DNA of 45,848 nt from Capillibacterium thermochitinicola (GCF_013664685.1 NZ_JAAKDE010000005.1:1-45848); one strand, 5' to 3'; counted from the stretch's first letter, positions 1 to 8,718 are shown. Made by a program: numbers and translations. The notes: generated from the letters alone by a model not told the origin.

Positions 1-296
1 ACAAGATAGCCGTGCATCATGCCGGAGATGCCAATCGCGCCAACACTGGTGAGCGTGACATTGAATTGCCGCCTGACTTTGTCCGCCAGGTCGCGATAGC
101 AGTTTTGCAGCCCGGTCCACACCTCAGCAAGGTCATATGTCCAGATGCCGTTTTCCAATTTGTTTTCCCAGGTGTGCCCTCCGGTGGCAATGGGCGTATG
201 GTCCTCACCGATTAACACCGCCTTTATTCGCGTTGAGCCCAACTCAATCCCTAGCGTCGTCCGTTTGCTGTTAATCATTTGCTTAATTTTTTCCAC
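1..296 (-). CDS. FGGY-family carbohydrate kinase, N-terminal part (cut by window edge)
   Basis: Translating the minus strand from a GTG at 296 gives an open frame that runs off the window start. The first residues include [20 protein letters not shown], the phosphate-1 loop of the ASKHA/FGGY kinases, and later [12 protein letters not shown], which matches the conserved G-x-S-x-Q/M-H-G segment of the N-terminal FGGY domain of ribulokinase and xylulokinase types. A GGGGGAT ribosome binding site (about 304-309) lies at a good distance from the GTG; an internal ATG at 278 is the alternative start. It lies 40 bp downstream of the ROK gene on the same strand, so the two are probably cotranscribed. 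The family phosphorylates sugars or polyols with ATP; which one cannot be told from this fragment. The polyol-dehydrogenase-like gene at 7551 suggests a keto-sugar such as an erythrulose or pentulose (inference). Confidence 0.85.
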   Translation of the reverse strand, partial: MEKIKQMINSKRTTLGIELGSTRIKAVLIGEDHTPIATGGHTWENKLENGIWTYDLAEVWTGLQNCYRDLADKVRRQFNVTLTSVGAIGISGMMHGYL

Positions 297-336
297 TTGT
301 TTATCCCCCAAATATTTGTATTTTCGGTGCAAGATC

Positions 337-1464
337 CTATACGGAAGCGATGAACTCATCAATATAGCTTAAGGCAGCACCCGCGGCAATGGCTTGCTTT
401 TTGTATTTGCAGGCTTGTAGATACGCGGAGTCGTTGTTAAAAGGATGTAATTTTGCGGTCCTTGTCTTAAGATCATCCAGATAGTCTTCGATATATTCGC
501 CCACATAACCACCGAGAATGACGGTGCTGTCGAACAGGATATTTAAACTACTGACCGCTTGGGCCAGGTTATCCAGGTATTCATCCCACATCTTTTCGGC
601 CTGGGGGTCTTTGGCACGGAGTTTTTCAAAGAACTTTTCCAGATTGCCATCCGTATGATTGGATAAAACCGTTGCCGCACAGTAGGCGTCGAAGCAGCCT
701 TTTTGCCCGCAGTAGCACTGCTTGCCGTTGGGAACAATTTTCAAGTGACCAATTTCTCCGCTTCTTAGATTTTCACCGCTGTAAATCTGACCATTGATCA
801 AAACCGAACCACCAATATTGTTGCTGAGCATCAGGTAAAAGGAGTTGGCGAGAAAATCATGGGACCAGATTTCCGCAAAGCCGGCGGCGTTGGCATCATT
901 ATGCAGTGAAACCGGATAGGGTATATACTTGCCAAACTCGGCGGAGGTTGCTCCCCCGAAATTAAGGATTTCCCCGTAAAAGATCCTCTTGTTATCTGCC
1001 GTGACCAGCCCCGGGACACCGATTCCGACTCCCAAGACCCGTGCCGGCGGGATATTTATTTTCTTAACGACCTCATCCACCAAGGAACCGAGGATCTTAT
1101 AATATTCATCGGTGCGTTCAAACTGCCGGCGAATCCGGATACACTCAATCAGATTTCCGGACAAATCGACCGCCGCGCAGGTAATGTGGTGTTTGGTCAC
1201 ATCAAGCCCGATGGCCACGCGGGCATTTAAAACCGCGCGGTAGGCGCGGGCGCGCCTTCCGCCGGTATTACCGATAAAACCGAACTCTTCGACAAGCCCC
1301 TCCGTGATCAATTCTTCGATGTTTTGGGTGACTGTAGGCAGGCTTAAGCCTAGTCTCAGCACGATTTCTTGCCGGGATAAACCCTGGTTTTTCAGCAGAA
1401 GTAGATATATTTTCGAGCGGTTTATTTTTTTTATTTCCATATTGGCAGTATATTTTTCTCTCAA
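337..1464 (-). CDS. ROK-family transcriptional repressor (XylR/NagC type)
   Basis: About 375 residues. The N-terminus is a winged helix-turn-helix ([22 protein letters not shown], roughly residues 32-55). It is followed by a ROK sugar-kinase-like domain starting at [19 protein letters not shown] and holding the [10 protein letters not shown] segment and the ROK zinc signature [12 protein letters not shown] near residues 250-260. This arrangement is that of sugar-responsive repressors, not of free glucokinase. Start choice: a TTG at 1470 is only 2 bases from the AGAAGG site, whereas the TTG at 1464 is 8 bases away, so I prefer 1464; an ATG at 1440 is also possible. It is divergent from the transporter operon and lies just upstream of the FGGY kinase. 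By family analogy it should bind the palindrome at 1724-1750 and release it on binding a sugar or polyol inducer. Confidence 0.9.
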   Translation of the reverse strand: MREKYTANMEIKKINRSKIYLLLLKNQGLSRQEIVLRLGLSLPTVTQNIEELITEGLVEEFGFIGNTGGRRARAYRAVLNARVAIGLDVTKHHITCAAVDLSGNLIECIRIRRQFERTDEYYKILGSLVDEVVKKINIPPARVLGVGIGVPGLVTADNKRIFYGEILNFGGATSAEFGKYIPYPVSLHNDANAAGFAEIWSHDFLANSFYLMLSNNIGGSVLINGQIYSGENLRSGEIGHLKIVPNGKQCYCGQKGCFDAYCAATVLSNHTDGNLEKFFEKLRAKDPQAEKMWDEYLDNLAQAVSSLNILFDSTVILGGYVGEYIEDYLDDLKTRTAKLHPFNNDSAYLQACKYKKQAIAAGAALSYIDEFIASV

Positions 1465-1526
1465 TGACAATACCTTCTTTTCAATTTATTAATTTAAAAA
1501 GCCCTTTCATAAATCCATTTTATAAA

Positions 1527-1555
1527 ATTATAGCACAGCAATTAGTTAACCACAA
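1527..1555 (-). promoter_or_regulatory. Predicted sigma-A promoter of the ROK/kinase operon
   Basis: Read on the minus strand, TTGTGG (1550-1555) is followed after 17 bases by TATAAT (1527-1532). This lies about 60 bp upstream of the ROK start. No copy of the palindrome seen at 1724-1750 overlaps it, so autoregulation through that operator would have to act at a distance. Confidence 0.6.
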
Positions 1556-1684
1556 GGAATAAAGTTAAAACAGGTATGGATCCATTTAAAACGCGATGAT
1601 AACTTGGTATGAAACATGAAAAAACAAAGAACGGTACGGTTTTAGATTTGTTAAAGGAAAGTTACGGAAAGGAAAATTTAGGGG

Positions 1685-1714
1685 TTGACATCGCGTGATA
1701 TAATTAATTATAAT
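1685..1714 (+). promoter_or_regulatory. Predicted sigma-A promoter of the catabolic operon
   Basis: A perfect -35 (TTGACA, 1685-1690) and perfect -10 (TATAAT, 1709-1714) are separated by 18 bases. The expected transcription start falls at about 1720-1724, at the left edge of the palindrome. Confidence 0.8.
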
Positions 1715-1723
1715 TAAGAAAAC

Positions 1724-1750
1724 CATTTAGTAAAATCATTTTACTAAATG
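1724..1750. promoter_or_regulatory. Perfect 13-bp palindrome, likely ROK repressor operator
   Basis: The arm CATTTAGTAAAAT (1724-1736) is exactly repeated in inverse as ATTTTACTAAATG (1738-1750), with a single C between. The TTAGT...ACTAA halves resemble the XylR-type ROK operators of Firmicutes. The position over the expected transcription start suits repression by blocking initiation or clearance. It could instead form an RNA hairpin, but no T-run follows and the arms are A+T only apart from the ends, so an operator is the better reading. Confidence 0.75.
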
Positions 1751-1857
1751 AAAATAAAAAACGGCTTCTAATATTTGGGAGGTGAATCTGGGAAAGCACA
1801 AGTGTCATCACAAATTCACTATTGGGCACGGAAAATTTTGAGGAGGGATTTGGATCA

Positions 1858-3156
1858 ATGGCAATAGGTATTATCGTGGTGGTTATTTTCATTACCATGG
1901 CGCTGTTGATGATGTTACGAAAAATACCGGCTTTACTGGCCCTGCCTGTAATGGCGGTCTTGATTGGCTTGGCCGGCGGGCTTCCCCTGGTCGGGCAAGA
2001 AGGAATTCTAACTTATGTGCTGTCCAGTGGAGCCCTTAAACTTGCGGGAACTTATGTTGCCATCTTGTTCAGTTGCTGGCTTTCCCAGATCTTGTACCGG
2101 ACCGGCGTGACGGATACGATTGTCAAAAAAGCGGCGGAGTTCGGCGGTGACAAACCAGTCATTATTTCGATCTGTCTCAGTATTGTCACCGCTTTCTTGT
2201 TTACCGTGCTGTACGGAACCGGTGCGGTGGCGATGGTCGGGAGTATCGTTCTCCCCATTATGCTTTCGGTTGGCGTTCAGCCGGTCGTGGCGGCCAACGC
2301 TTACCTCGCCGCGATGACGGCCGGTTATGTGATCAACCCCGCCAATATTGCGGTGATTACCAATATAACCGGCGTGGCGGCTTCTTCCATGTACTTGTGT
2401 GCGGCCATCCTCAGTGTGATGAGTATTCTGTTTGCCATTGGTTACTTGGTGATCAGCTTCCGGAAAGGGGGGAGAAAGTTCGCCTTTGCTACACCGCTTG
2501 CCACCGATGAGAACGATGAAGAGCGGCCGCAACAGGTAACCGGGGTTCGCGGATTCCTTGCTTGCATGACTCCCCTGGTTGTTGTAGCTGTCATGCTTAT
2601 TTTCAGGCTCGAAGCCATTACCGTGTTCATAATTGGGATTATTTGGGCGATGATTTTCACCTTCAAGGGCAACTGGACCAAATACTCCGGCATGATTGTG
2701 CAGAGTTGTTATGAAGGGTTTAAAGAAGGCGCCCCGACTACCGGTTTGATGTTCGGGATCGGAATGATTATCAATGCGATGACGGCGCCGATCACCCAGG
2801 CGGCGATTAATCCCTTTATGGAGGCCATTACACCGACCACCGCTGCCGGGCTGATCCTCTTTGTTTGTCTGCTCAGCCCCTTGGGTCTTTACCGTGGCCC
2901 CTTCAACTTATTGGGCCTTGGGGCCGGTTTAGCCGCCAGTATGCTCGCGGTTAACGTTTTGCCGGTCGCTGCTCTATCTGCTGTATTCTATGCGGCATTT
3001 CGTTGGCCGACGCAATCTTGCCCAACCTCCACCCAGGTGGTATGGGCGTCCAACTATGTTGGACAAGATCCGGTTGGGACCACCAACAAAGTCTTCTTTG
3101 CCAACTGGATCTTAACGACTATCTCTGTTATTGTCATGGTGCTGATTTATTTCTAA
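1858..3156 (+). CDS. Multi-pass membrane transporter, ion-transporter/GntP-like type
   Basis: About 432 residues, almost wholly hydrophobic, with roughly 11-12 predicted membrane segments. The small-residue re-entrant-like stretches (VLYGTGAVAMVGSIVLPIML and the later SPLGLYRGPFNLLGLGAGLA) are typical of the ion-transporter superfamily of secondary carriers (gluconate, citrate and dicarboxylate permeases). I cannot assign the substrate. The start at 1858 is chosen because GAGGAGGG lies 9 bases upstream; the longer open frame from 1822 has no such site. It is the first gene of the operon behind the ROK-type operator, so it probably imports the inducing carboxylate, sugar acid or polyol that the downstream enzymes process. 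Confidence 0.75.
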   Translation: MAIGIIVVVIFITMALLMMLRKIPALLALPVMAVLIGLAGGLPLVGQEGILTYVLSSGALKLAGTYVAILFSCWLSQILYRTGVTDTIVKKAAEFGGDKPVIISICLSIVTAFLFTVLYGTGAVAMVGSIVLPIMLSVGVQPVVAANAYLAAMTAGYVINPANIAVITNITGVAASSMYLCAAILSVMSILFAIGYLVISFRKGGRKFAFATPLATDENDEERPQQVTGVRGFLACMTPLVVVAVMLIFRLEAITVFIIGIIWAMIFTFKGNWTKYSGMIVQSCYEGFKEGAPTTGLMFGIGMIINAMTAPITQAAINPFMEAITPTTAAGLILFVCLLSPLGLYRGPFNLLGLGAGLAASMLAVNVLPVAALSAVFYAAFRWPTQSCPTSTQVVWASNYVGQDPVGTTNKVFFANWILTTISVIVMVLIYF

Positions 3157-3200
3157 ATCCTCGTTTGGTAAGGTATAAATTTTTTCCCAAAACTATGGTG

Positions 3201-3231
3201 CCGATGCGGAGATCTCGGATCTCCGCATCGG
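3201..3231 (+). other. Strong intercistronic hairpin (14-bp stem, 3-nt loop)
   Basis: CCGATGCGGAGATC (3201-3214) pairs perfectly with GATCTCCGCATCGG (3218-3231). The flanks ggtg and cacc can extend the stem with a bulge. There is no T-run after it, so it is not a classic terminator. Between the transporter and the hydantoinase-like gene it may protect the 3' end of the transporter message or set the relative expression of the two genes. Confidence 0.7.
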
Positions 3232-3295
3232 AAATTTGCACCGGAAAAAGATTGACTTCCCTTTAGTAAATATATCAGGATTGGGGTATAAGGTC

Positions 3296-5452
3296 ATGAA
3301 AGTAAGAATCGGAATTGATGTTGGTGGCACCTTCACCGATGCGGTTGCGATTAATAACGACACCTATGAATTGATTGGCAGCGTGAAGATCCCGACGACG
3401 CATACCGCGGAGGAGGGTGTTGCCGCGGGGATTATTCTCGCCCTCGAAAAACTGATGGACGAATATGATATCAAACCGGAGGATGTTACTTTTTTAGCCC
3501 ACGGTACGACCCAGGCGACCAATGCACTGCTGGAAGGCGATGTGGTCAGGGTTGGGATTTTGACGCTGGGCAGCGGAATCCAAGGCTTGAAATCGAAATC
3601 GGATACCAATATCGGCGATATCGAACTGGCCGAGGGCAAATACTTGTGTACTTTCGGAGAATATGTGAATTCGGGCGACAAAGAAAACTTTATCCAAAAC
3701 GTAAAGGAAGCTCTTTTCAAGCTTAAACAGCATGGTGCCGAGGCCATCGTCGCCACGGAGGCTTTCAGCGTGGACAATCCGGAAAATGAAAATGCGGTGC
3801 TGGAGATCTGCCGGGAGCAAGAGATCCCGGCCTGCGCCGGGAATGATGTGTCCAAGCTCTACGGCCTTAAAGTGCGGACGCGCACGGCGGTCATCAACAG
3901 CAGTATTCTGCCGAAAATGATGGATGTGGCCAACATGACGGAGCGCAGCATTAAAAACGCGAAGATTGAAGCGCCGTTGATGGTGATGCGCTGCGATGGC
4001 GGTGTGATGACGGTGGACGAGGTGCGGAAGCGTCCGATCTTGACGGTTTTATCAGGGCCGGCGGCTGGTGTGGCCGGGGCGCTGATGTACGAGAAATTAA
4101 CTGACGGGATCTTTTTGGAAGTTGGCGGGACAAGTACCGACATTTCCTGCGTCAAAGACGGAAATGTTGTTATCAAATATGCCGAGATTGGCGGGCACAA
4201 GACTTATCTAAATTCATTGGACGTCCGTACGGTCGGGATCGGCGGCGGCAGTATGATCCAGGTGGTCGACGGCAAGGCGGTGGACACCGGTCCGCGCAGT
4301 GCGCACATTGCCAATTTGGACTATGAGGTTTACGCCAAACCGGAAGATATCGTCAATCCGGTTTTGAAGAGTATCTCGCCGGTGGCGGGCGACCCTGAAT
4401 ACGCCTATATCGAATGTGCAAACGGCAAAAAATTTGCGCTTACCCTTTCCGGGGCCGCGAATATTGTGGGCTTGGTGCCCGAGGACAGCTATGCTTTCGG
4501 GAACCGGGAGGCGGCGGAAAAAGCCTGGGCGCCACTAGCCGGAAACATGGGCCTGACGGTTCAGGAGGCGGCGGAGAAGGTCTTGGAATTTGCCGCCGTG
4601 AAAAATGGGAAGGTCGTGCAGAGTTTTATCCAGGATTACGGCCTTGACCTGGCACAGGTGACCTTTGTGGGTGGCGGCGGCGGGGCCGCTGCGGTTGTTC
4701 CCCATTTGGCGAAGAAATTTAAAGTTCCTTATAAAATCGCCAAAAACGCCGAAGTGATCTCCCCGATTGGCGTTGCCTTGGCCATGGTCCGCGACATGGT
4801 GGAGCGTTCGATCCAAAATCCGACGGAAAAAGATCTCCTGGCGATTCGGCGCGAAGCAATCCGGAAGGCGGTGGAGGCGGGGGCCAAAATCGAAACCGTG
4901 CAAGTAAAGATCGAAGTGGATCCCCAGCAACAGAAGGTCAGAGCGATCGCCACCGGCTCTACGGAGCTGCGGACGAAGGAAATGAAGAGTGACCCGAAGA
5001 CCGATGAGGAGATTTTGGCGATTGTTGCCGAGAACCTTGGCGTGGCAAAAGAAGAATTGAAAATTGCCGCGGATAACGGCCATATGGTAGCCGTTTGTTA
5101 CGAGGGCGTCCGGAAAAAATTCTTTATTTTCCGGGAAAAGATCCGGACTATCCGTCTGGTCGACCGGGAGGGTGTTATCCGGTTACAAAGGCGCAACGGG
5201 GAAGTTTGCCAGTGTAAACCCGCGCAGTGGAAAAGCACAGTTCGCCGTCTCCTGGCCGACCATACCGTTTACGGGGATGGCGGGGCCGAGATTCCCAATA
5301 TCTATATTGCCCTCGGAAGCCGGATCATTGATCTGGGTGGGATGCAAAACCCGAAACAGATTTACTCCCTCTGTGAAACCGAGCTCATGGGGGTGCAAGA
5401 GGATGAAGACCTCATCTTTGTGTGCACCCGGACGACGGAGAATGAACGATAG
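3296..5452 (+). CDS. Hydantoinase/oxoprolinase family protein (HyuA type)
   Basis: About 718 residues. Family marks in order: RIGIDVGGTFTDAVAI at residues 4-19 (N-terminal phosphate-binding loop), FLAHGTTQATNALLEGD near 67-83, ILSGPAAG-like VLSGPAAGVAGA near 250, EVGGTSTDIS near 275-285 and GIGGGSM near 313-320. These are the ASKHA ATPase motifs of the HyuA/OplA family, which couples ATP hydrolysis to opening a lactam or hydantoin ring or to carboxylating a ketone. The partner HyuB is absent here, so the true reaction is open. The start at 3296 is preferred over the in-frame ATG at 3236 because the family begins with this phosphate loop and TATAAGG lies just upstream. The C-terminal ~180 residues (after about 540) do not match a motif I recognise. 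It follows the transporter and precedes the HExxH protein in one apparent operon. Confidence 0.85.
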   Translation: MKVRIGIDVGGTFTDAVAINNDTYELIGSVKIPTTHTAEEGVAAGIILALEKLMDEYDIKPEDVTFLAHGTTQATNALLEGDVVRVGILTLGSGIQGLKSKSDTNIGDIELAEGKYLCTFGEYVNSGDKENFIQNVKEALFKLKQHGAEAIVATEAFSVDNPENENAVLEICREQEIPACAGNDVSKLYGLKVRTRTAVINSSILPKMMDVANMTERSIKNAKIEAPLMVMRCDGGVMTVDEVRKRPILTVLSGPAAGVAGALMYEKLTDGIFLEVGGTSTDISCVKDGNVVIKYAEIGGHKTYLNSLDVRTVGIGGGSMIQVVDGKAVDTGPRSAHIANLDYEVYAKPEDIVNPVLKSISPVAGDPEYAYIECANGKKFALTLSGAANIVGLVPEDSYAFGNREAAEKAWAPLAGNMGLTVQEAAEKVLEFAAVKNGKVVQSFIQDYGLDLAQVTFVGGGGGAAAVVPHLAKKFKVPYKIAKNAEVISPIGVALAMVRDMVERSIQNPTEKDLLAIRREAIRKAVEAGAKIETVQVKIEVDPQQQKVRAIATGSTELRTKEMKSDPKTDEEILAIVAENLGVAKEELKIAADNGHMVAVCYEGVRKKFFIFREKIRTIRLVDREGVIRLQRRNGEVCQCKPAQWKSTVRRLLADHTVYGDGGAEIPNIYIALGSRIIDLGGMQNPKQIYSLCETELMGVQEDEDLIFVCTRTTENER

Positions 5453-5486
5453 GCAGACAAAATAGATTGGTGGAGAGGATTTGGCC

Positions 5487-6050
5487 ATGAAGGCTTTCCC
5501 GTTTCCCGACAAAATTAGTTCCCGCCAGGAATTGGCGCGCGATCTGCTTTACCGCAAAATCCCCGCCGCCGACCGGGGAAAAATCACGGATCAGGCCTGG
5601 GAGACCGGGGCAAAAGCCGCCAGGGAACTGATCCGGTCCCGACCCGGGGCCGATATCTATGAACATGTCAAACACCAGGGTTTGGCCGTTGAATTTGAGG
5701 AAAAAGACAATGTGGCCGGGAACTTGAGATACTTCAGCGAGTATTTTCCCGCCGCGAAAAAGATCGTGGTGTATGTGGAGGCCGTTAAAAAGTGGGCGGC
5801 AAGCAATAACCTGCCGTTCGAAAAGGCGCTTGAGATCATGCTTGCCCATGAACTTTTCCATCACCTGGAATGTACCAAGTATGGCTTGACCGCTGAACAA
5901 TATACGGTTCCGACCTGGCAAATAGGCAAGTTCAAGTGGGGGAAGTCTTCGATTTTAGCGCTTTCGGAGATCGGGGCGCACGGTTTTGCCTATACCTATT
6001 TTGAGCTCATGAACAAAAGTGGAATTAAAACCGATAGACCAAGCCGCTGA
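5487..6050 (+). CDS. Small HExxH zinc-protease-like protein, unknown family
   Basis: About 187 residues, no signal peptide or membrane segment. The segment LAHELFHHLECTKYG (around residues 118-132) contains H-E-L-F-H, the zincin metal-binding motif. A glutamate in LSEIGAHGFAY (about residue 160) could be the third ligand, as in gluzincins. The fold is otherwise unrecognised. I chose ATG 5487, 8 bases after GGAGAGG; TTG 5481 is too close. It sits 34 bp after the hydantoinase-like gene and 37 bp before the FAD enzyme, so it belongs to the catabolic operon. A cytoplasmic amidase or peptidase acting on the product of the HyuA step, or a protein that binds a metal without peptidase activity, are both possible. 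Confidence 0.7.
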   Translation: MKAFPFPDKISSRQELARDLLYRKIPAADRGKITDQAWETGAKAARELIRSRPGADIYEHVKHQGLAVEFEEKDNVAGNLRYFSEYFPAAKKIVVYVEAVKKWAASNNLPFEKALEIMLAHELFHHLECTKYGLTAEQYTVPTWQIGKFKWGKSSILALSEIGAHGFAYTYFELMNKSGIKTDRPSR

Positions 6051-6087
6051 AGTAATTGGGACAAAAAACAAGTAAGGGGGTTGCCTA

Positions 6088-7479
6088 ATGAAAACCCAGA
6101 AAAGGAAGGCCGATGTGGTCGTTATTGGGGCGGGACCGGGCGGCATGTCGGCCGCAATCGGAGCGGCGCGCGAGGGCGCCAAGGTTATTCTTGTCGAGAG
6201 ATTAGGGTATCTCGGCGGCCAGTTAAGTTCGGGATTGCCATTTTTAGCTTTTATGGATATGCAGAAAAGACAGATCGTTGGCGGTCTGGCTGAGGAAATG
6301 GTCAGACGGCTTAAAGAGAAAGAGGGAACCCACGGACACACGTACTGCCCATTTCATCTCTCGGTGACCAACATGAACCAATTTTACACCCGTATTATCT
6401 GTTTTGAGATGGTCCGGGAGTATGGGATCGAACTGCTCTTGCATTGCGAACTGACCAACGCGCGGGTGGAAAACGGCCGTCTCGTCTCGGTCACGGTAAC
6501 CGGGAAAGGAACCAGTATTGAGTTGGAAGCAAAAGTATTTATTGATGCCACCGGCGACGGGGATCTTGGCTATATGGCGGGGGCCGAATACGAAAAGGGA
6601 CAGGAAAGCACGGGTGTTTTACAACCGCCCACTCTTATGTTTAATCTGAGCGGGGTAAACCTGGATGAATTTATCGATTATATCGAAGCCCACCCCGAAG
6701 AGCTCCCTTACGAACTGGGTCTTCCCCATATTCGCCCCGGGTATGACGGGCAGTATTTTCGTAACAACCCGGGACATGTGTTCTTTGGTCTCAACGGGCT
6801 CATCGCCCGCCTGCGGAAAGAAGGGAAGTGTCCGATTAACCGGGATACGGTTATTTATATCCGCCAGCCCATGCCGGGTACCGTGGCGGTAAACACCATC
6901 CGGGTCTTGGACGTTGATGCCAGTGATATCGACGACTTGACCCGCGCCGAAATGGAAGCCCATCTGCAGATCATCCCGTTGGTCAATATGCTCAAGGAGC
7001 ATGTTCCGGGTTTCCAAAACGCTTTTATCAGTTCGGTCAACCCCGTCATCGGGGTGCGCGAATCCCGCCGCATTATGGGCATCAAAAAACTAACGGCGGA
7101 AGACGCCATTAATGGCCGGATTCCCGACGATTCGGTGGCCCTTTTCTCCTATTTTATCGATATTCACCACGGAAAAGGCGAGGGTACCTACACGAAGAGT
7201 ATTATGGAACCCTACGGTATTCCTTATGGTTGCACCGTAGCCAAGGGCATCGAGGGTTTAATGATGGCGGGTCGTTGCATCAGTGTTGATGCGGTCGTCT
7301 TCGGTTCCTGCCGGATCATGACCGTGCTGATGGCCGTGGGCGAAGCGACCGGAGTAGGCGCCGCCCTTGCCGTCAAGCAGAATATTTCACCTAAAGATGT
7401 CGATCCCCAACAGATCCGGGAAATCATTAAAGCCCACGGGGCAATCTTGTCTGTTGAGGACGCCAAGCCGCTCGCCTAA
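6088..7479 (+). CDS. FAD-dependent oxidoreductase (FAD_oxidored family)
   Basis: 463 residues. The dinucleotide-binding fingerprint VVVIGAGPGGMSAAIGAARE (residues 10-29) is followed by the acidic end of the second strand and LGYLGGQLSSG, typical of the FAD_oxidored family. A second FAD motif, FIDATGDGDLGYMAGAEY, lies near residues 151-168, and the C-terminal GLMMAGRCISVDAV with a following GEATG closes the FAD site. The protein is soluble with no export signal. AAGGGGG is 10 bases upstream of the ATG. Members are found beside transporters and hydantoinase-like genes and oxidise or reduce small organic acids or heterocycles, but few have a known substrate. It is likely a middle step of the pathway encoded by this operon. 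Confidence 0.85.
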   Translation: MKTQKRKADVVVIGAGPGGMSAAIGAAREGAKVILVERLGYLGGQLSSGLPFLAFMDMQKRQIVGGLAEEMVRRLKEKEGTHGHTYCPFHLSVTNMNQFYTRIICFEMVREYGIELLLHCELTNARVENGRLVSVTVTGKGTSIELEAKVFIDATGDGDLGYMAGAEYEKGQESTGVLQPPTLMFNLSGVNLDEFIDYIEAHPEELPYELGLPHIRPGYDGQYFRNNPGHVFFGLNGLIARLRKEGKCPINRDTVIYIRQPMPGTVAVNTIRVLDVDASDIDDLTRAEMEAHLQIIPLVNMLKEHVPGFQNAFISSVNPVIGVRESRRIMGIKKLTAEDAINGRIPDDSVALFSYFIDIHHGKGEGTYTKSIMEPYGIPYGCTVAKGIEGLMMAGRCISVDAVVFGSCRIMTVLMAVGEATGVGAALAVKQNISPKDVDPQQIREIIKAHGAILSVEDAKPLA

Positions 7480-7550
7480 AAGGGGAACGAGGAAGGCAAA
7501 CAGCTAAAAGTTGGTTCGGCTAATAATTAAAGAAAGAAAAGGAGAAGACC

Positions 7551-8624
7551 ATGCAAGTTCCAAAAATAATGAAAGCACTAGTTGCCAAAAAACCGGGGGA
7601 GTATGTACTGGAAACCAGTTGGCCCACGCCCGAATGCGGTCCGGATGATATAATTTTAAAGGTGGAAGGTTGTGGCGTATGTGCGGGTGACATTAAGTGC
7701 CGGCACGGGGCGGCGATGTTTTGGGGCGACCAAGTCCAGCCGCGGTGGGTCGAGCCGCCGTTTATCCCCGGGCACGAATTTATCGGGCGGATCGTCCAGA
7801 TGGGCGCGAACGTAAAAGGCTATGAACTTGGGCAACGCCTGGCGGCCGAACAAATTGTTCCTTGCTGGGAATGCCGGTTCTGCAAAACAGGACACTACTG
7901 GATGTGTGAACCCCACCGGATCTTCGGCTTCTTTAACAGCCTAAACGGGGGGATGGCGGAATATATTCGCCTGCCGAAGGAAGCCCTGAAGTATGTCGTG
8001 CCCGCGGACCTGCCGCTGGAAAAGGCCCTTTTGATTGAACCCTACAGTTGTTCAAAACACTGTGTGGACCGAGCCAATATCTCATGCGAGGATGTGGTCG
8101 TGATTGCTGGGGCCGGTACCTTGGGCTTGGGCATGGTGACCTACGCAAAACAGCGTAATCCGAAAACCCTGATCGTCCTCGACATGATGGACAGCCGGCT
8201 GGCCAAAGCGAAGGAATTCGGGGCTGATCTGGTGATGAACCCGGGTAAAGTCGATGTGGTCAGCGAAGTAAAAAGATTGACCGGGAATTACGGCTGCGAT
8301 GTTTATATCGAAGCGACGGGGCATCCTTCGGCTGTTGGGCAGGGTCTCCAGATGATCCGTAAACTCGGCCGCTTTATCGAATTTTCGGTCTTCGGTGAGC
8401 CGGCGACCGTTGACTGGTCGATCATTGGTGACCGTAAAGAACTTGATGTGCTGGGCGCGCACTTGTCACCCTATTGCTATGATTATGTGATTAACGCAAT
8501 TGCCGACGGGACGCTCAAGACCGACGGTATTGTCAGCAAAACATTCCCCATCGAACAGTGGGAAGATGCTTTCGATGCCGCGACCGGTAAGTACGGTGAC
8601 TTTAAGGTTGCCATCGTTTTTTAG
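7551..8624 (+). CDS. Zinc-dependent polyol dehydrogenase (erythritol/L-threitol dehydrogenase-like)
   Basis: 357 residues, medium-chain dehydrogenase/reductase. The catalytic zinc site is Cys44 in GCGVCAGDIKC with His75-Glu76 in PGHEFIG. The structural zinc lobe has Cys105, 108, 111 and 119 (CWECRFCKTGHYWMC). The NAD-binding Rossmann turn is GAGTLG at 187-192. Stretches such as EQIVPCWECRFCK, VDWSIIGDRKELDVLGAHL and the HGAAMFWGD segment resemble erythritol/L-threitol dehydrogenase as I recall it, more than threonine or sorbitol dehydrogenases. The expected reaction is NAD-dependent oxidation of a polyol to a ketose. GGAGAAG is 6 bases before the ATG. It is the last gene before a terminator, 72 bp after the FAD enzyme. 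With the FGGY kinase across the promoter it would make a dehydrogenase-kinase polyol route. Confidence 0.85.
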   Translation: MQVPKIMKALVAKKPGEYVLETSWPTPECGPDDIILKVEGCGVCAGDIKCRHGAAMFWGDQVQPRWVEPPFIPGHEFIGRIVQMGANVKGYELGQRLAAEQIVPCWECRFCKTGHYWMCEPHRIFGFFNSLNGGMAEYIRLPKEALKYVVPADLPLEKALLIEPYSCSKHCVDRANISCEDVVVIAGAGTLGLGMVTYAKQRNPKTLIVLDMMDSRLAKAKEFGADLVMNPGKVDVVSEVKRLTGNYGCDVYIEATGHPSAVGQGLQMIRKLGRFIEFSVFGEPATVDWSIIGDRKELDVLGAHLSPYCYDYVINAIADGTLKTDGIVSKTFPIEQWEDAFDAATGKYGDFKVAIVF

Positions 8625-8682
8625 GACGGGTCCCGGTGATCCAGGCGGCGGAGTTTAAACCGCTCAACAAAATGAAATAGAA

Positions 8683-8718
8683 AAGAACGGCCCCCTGAGA
8701 ACAGGGCCGTTCTTATTA
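8683..8718. terminator. Bidirectional Rho-independent terminator
   Basis: AAGAACGGCCC (8683-8693) pairs with GGGCCGTTCTT (8704-8714), followed by a T-rich tail on the plus strand and preceded by an A-rich stretch that serves the minus strand. It separates the convergent dehydrogenase and hppA genes. Confidence 0.85.

Larger units (their letters stand above)
1471..1857. other. Divergent intergenic control region between ROK gene and transporter operon
   Basis: This A+T-rich gap of about 390 bp holds two back-to-back sigma-A promoters (1527-1555 leftward, 1685-1714 rightward) and the palindrome at 1724-1750. A 29-codon ATG frame at 1609-1698 on the plus strand has no clear ribosome binding site and overlaps the promoter, so I do not call it. 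Nothing else is recognised. Confidence 0.6.

Noticed and set aside
1609-1698. 29-codon plus-strand frame in the divergent control region
   Set aside because: No clear ribosome binding site, and its end overlaps the -35 of a perfect promoter.
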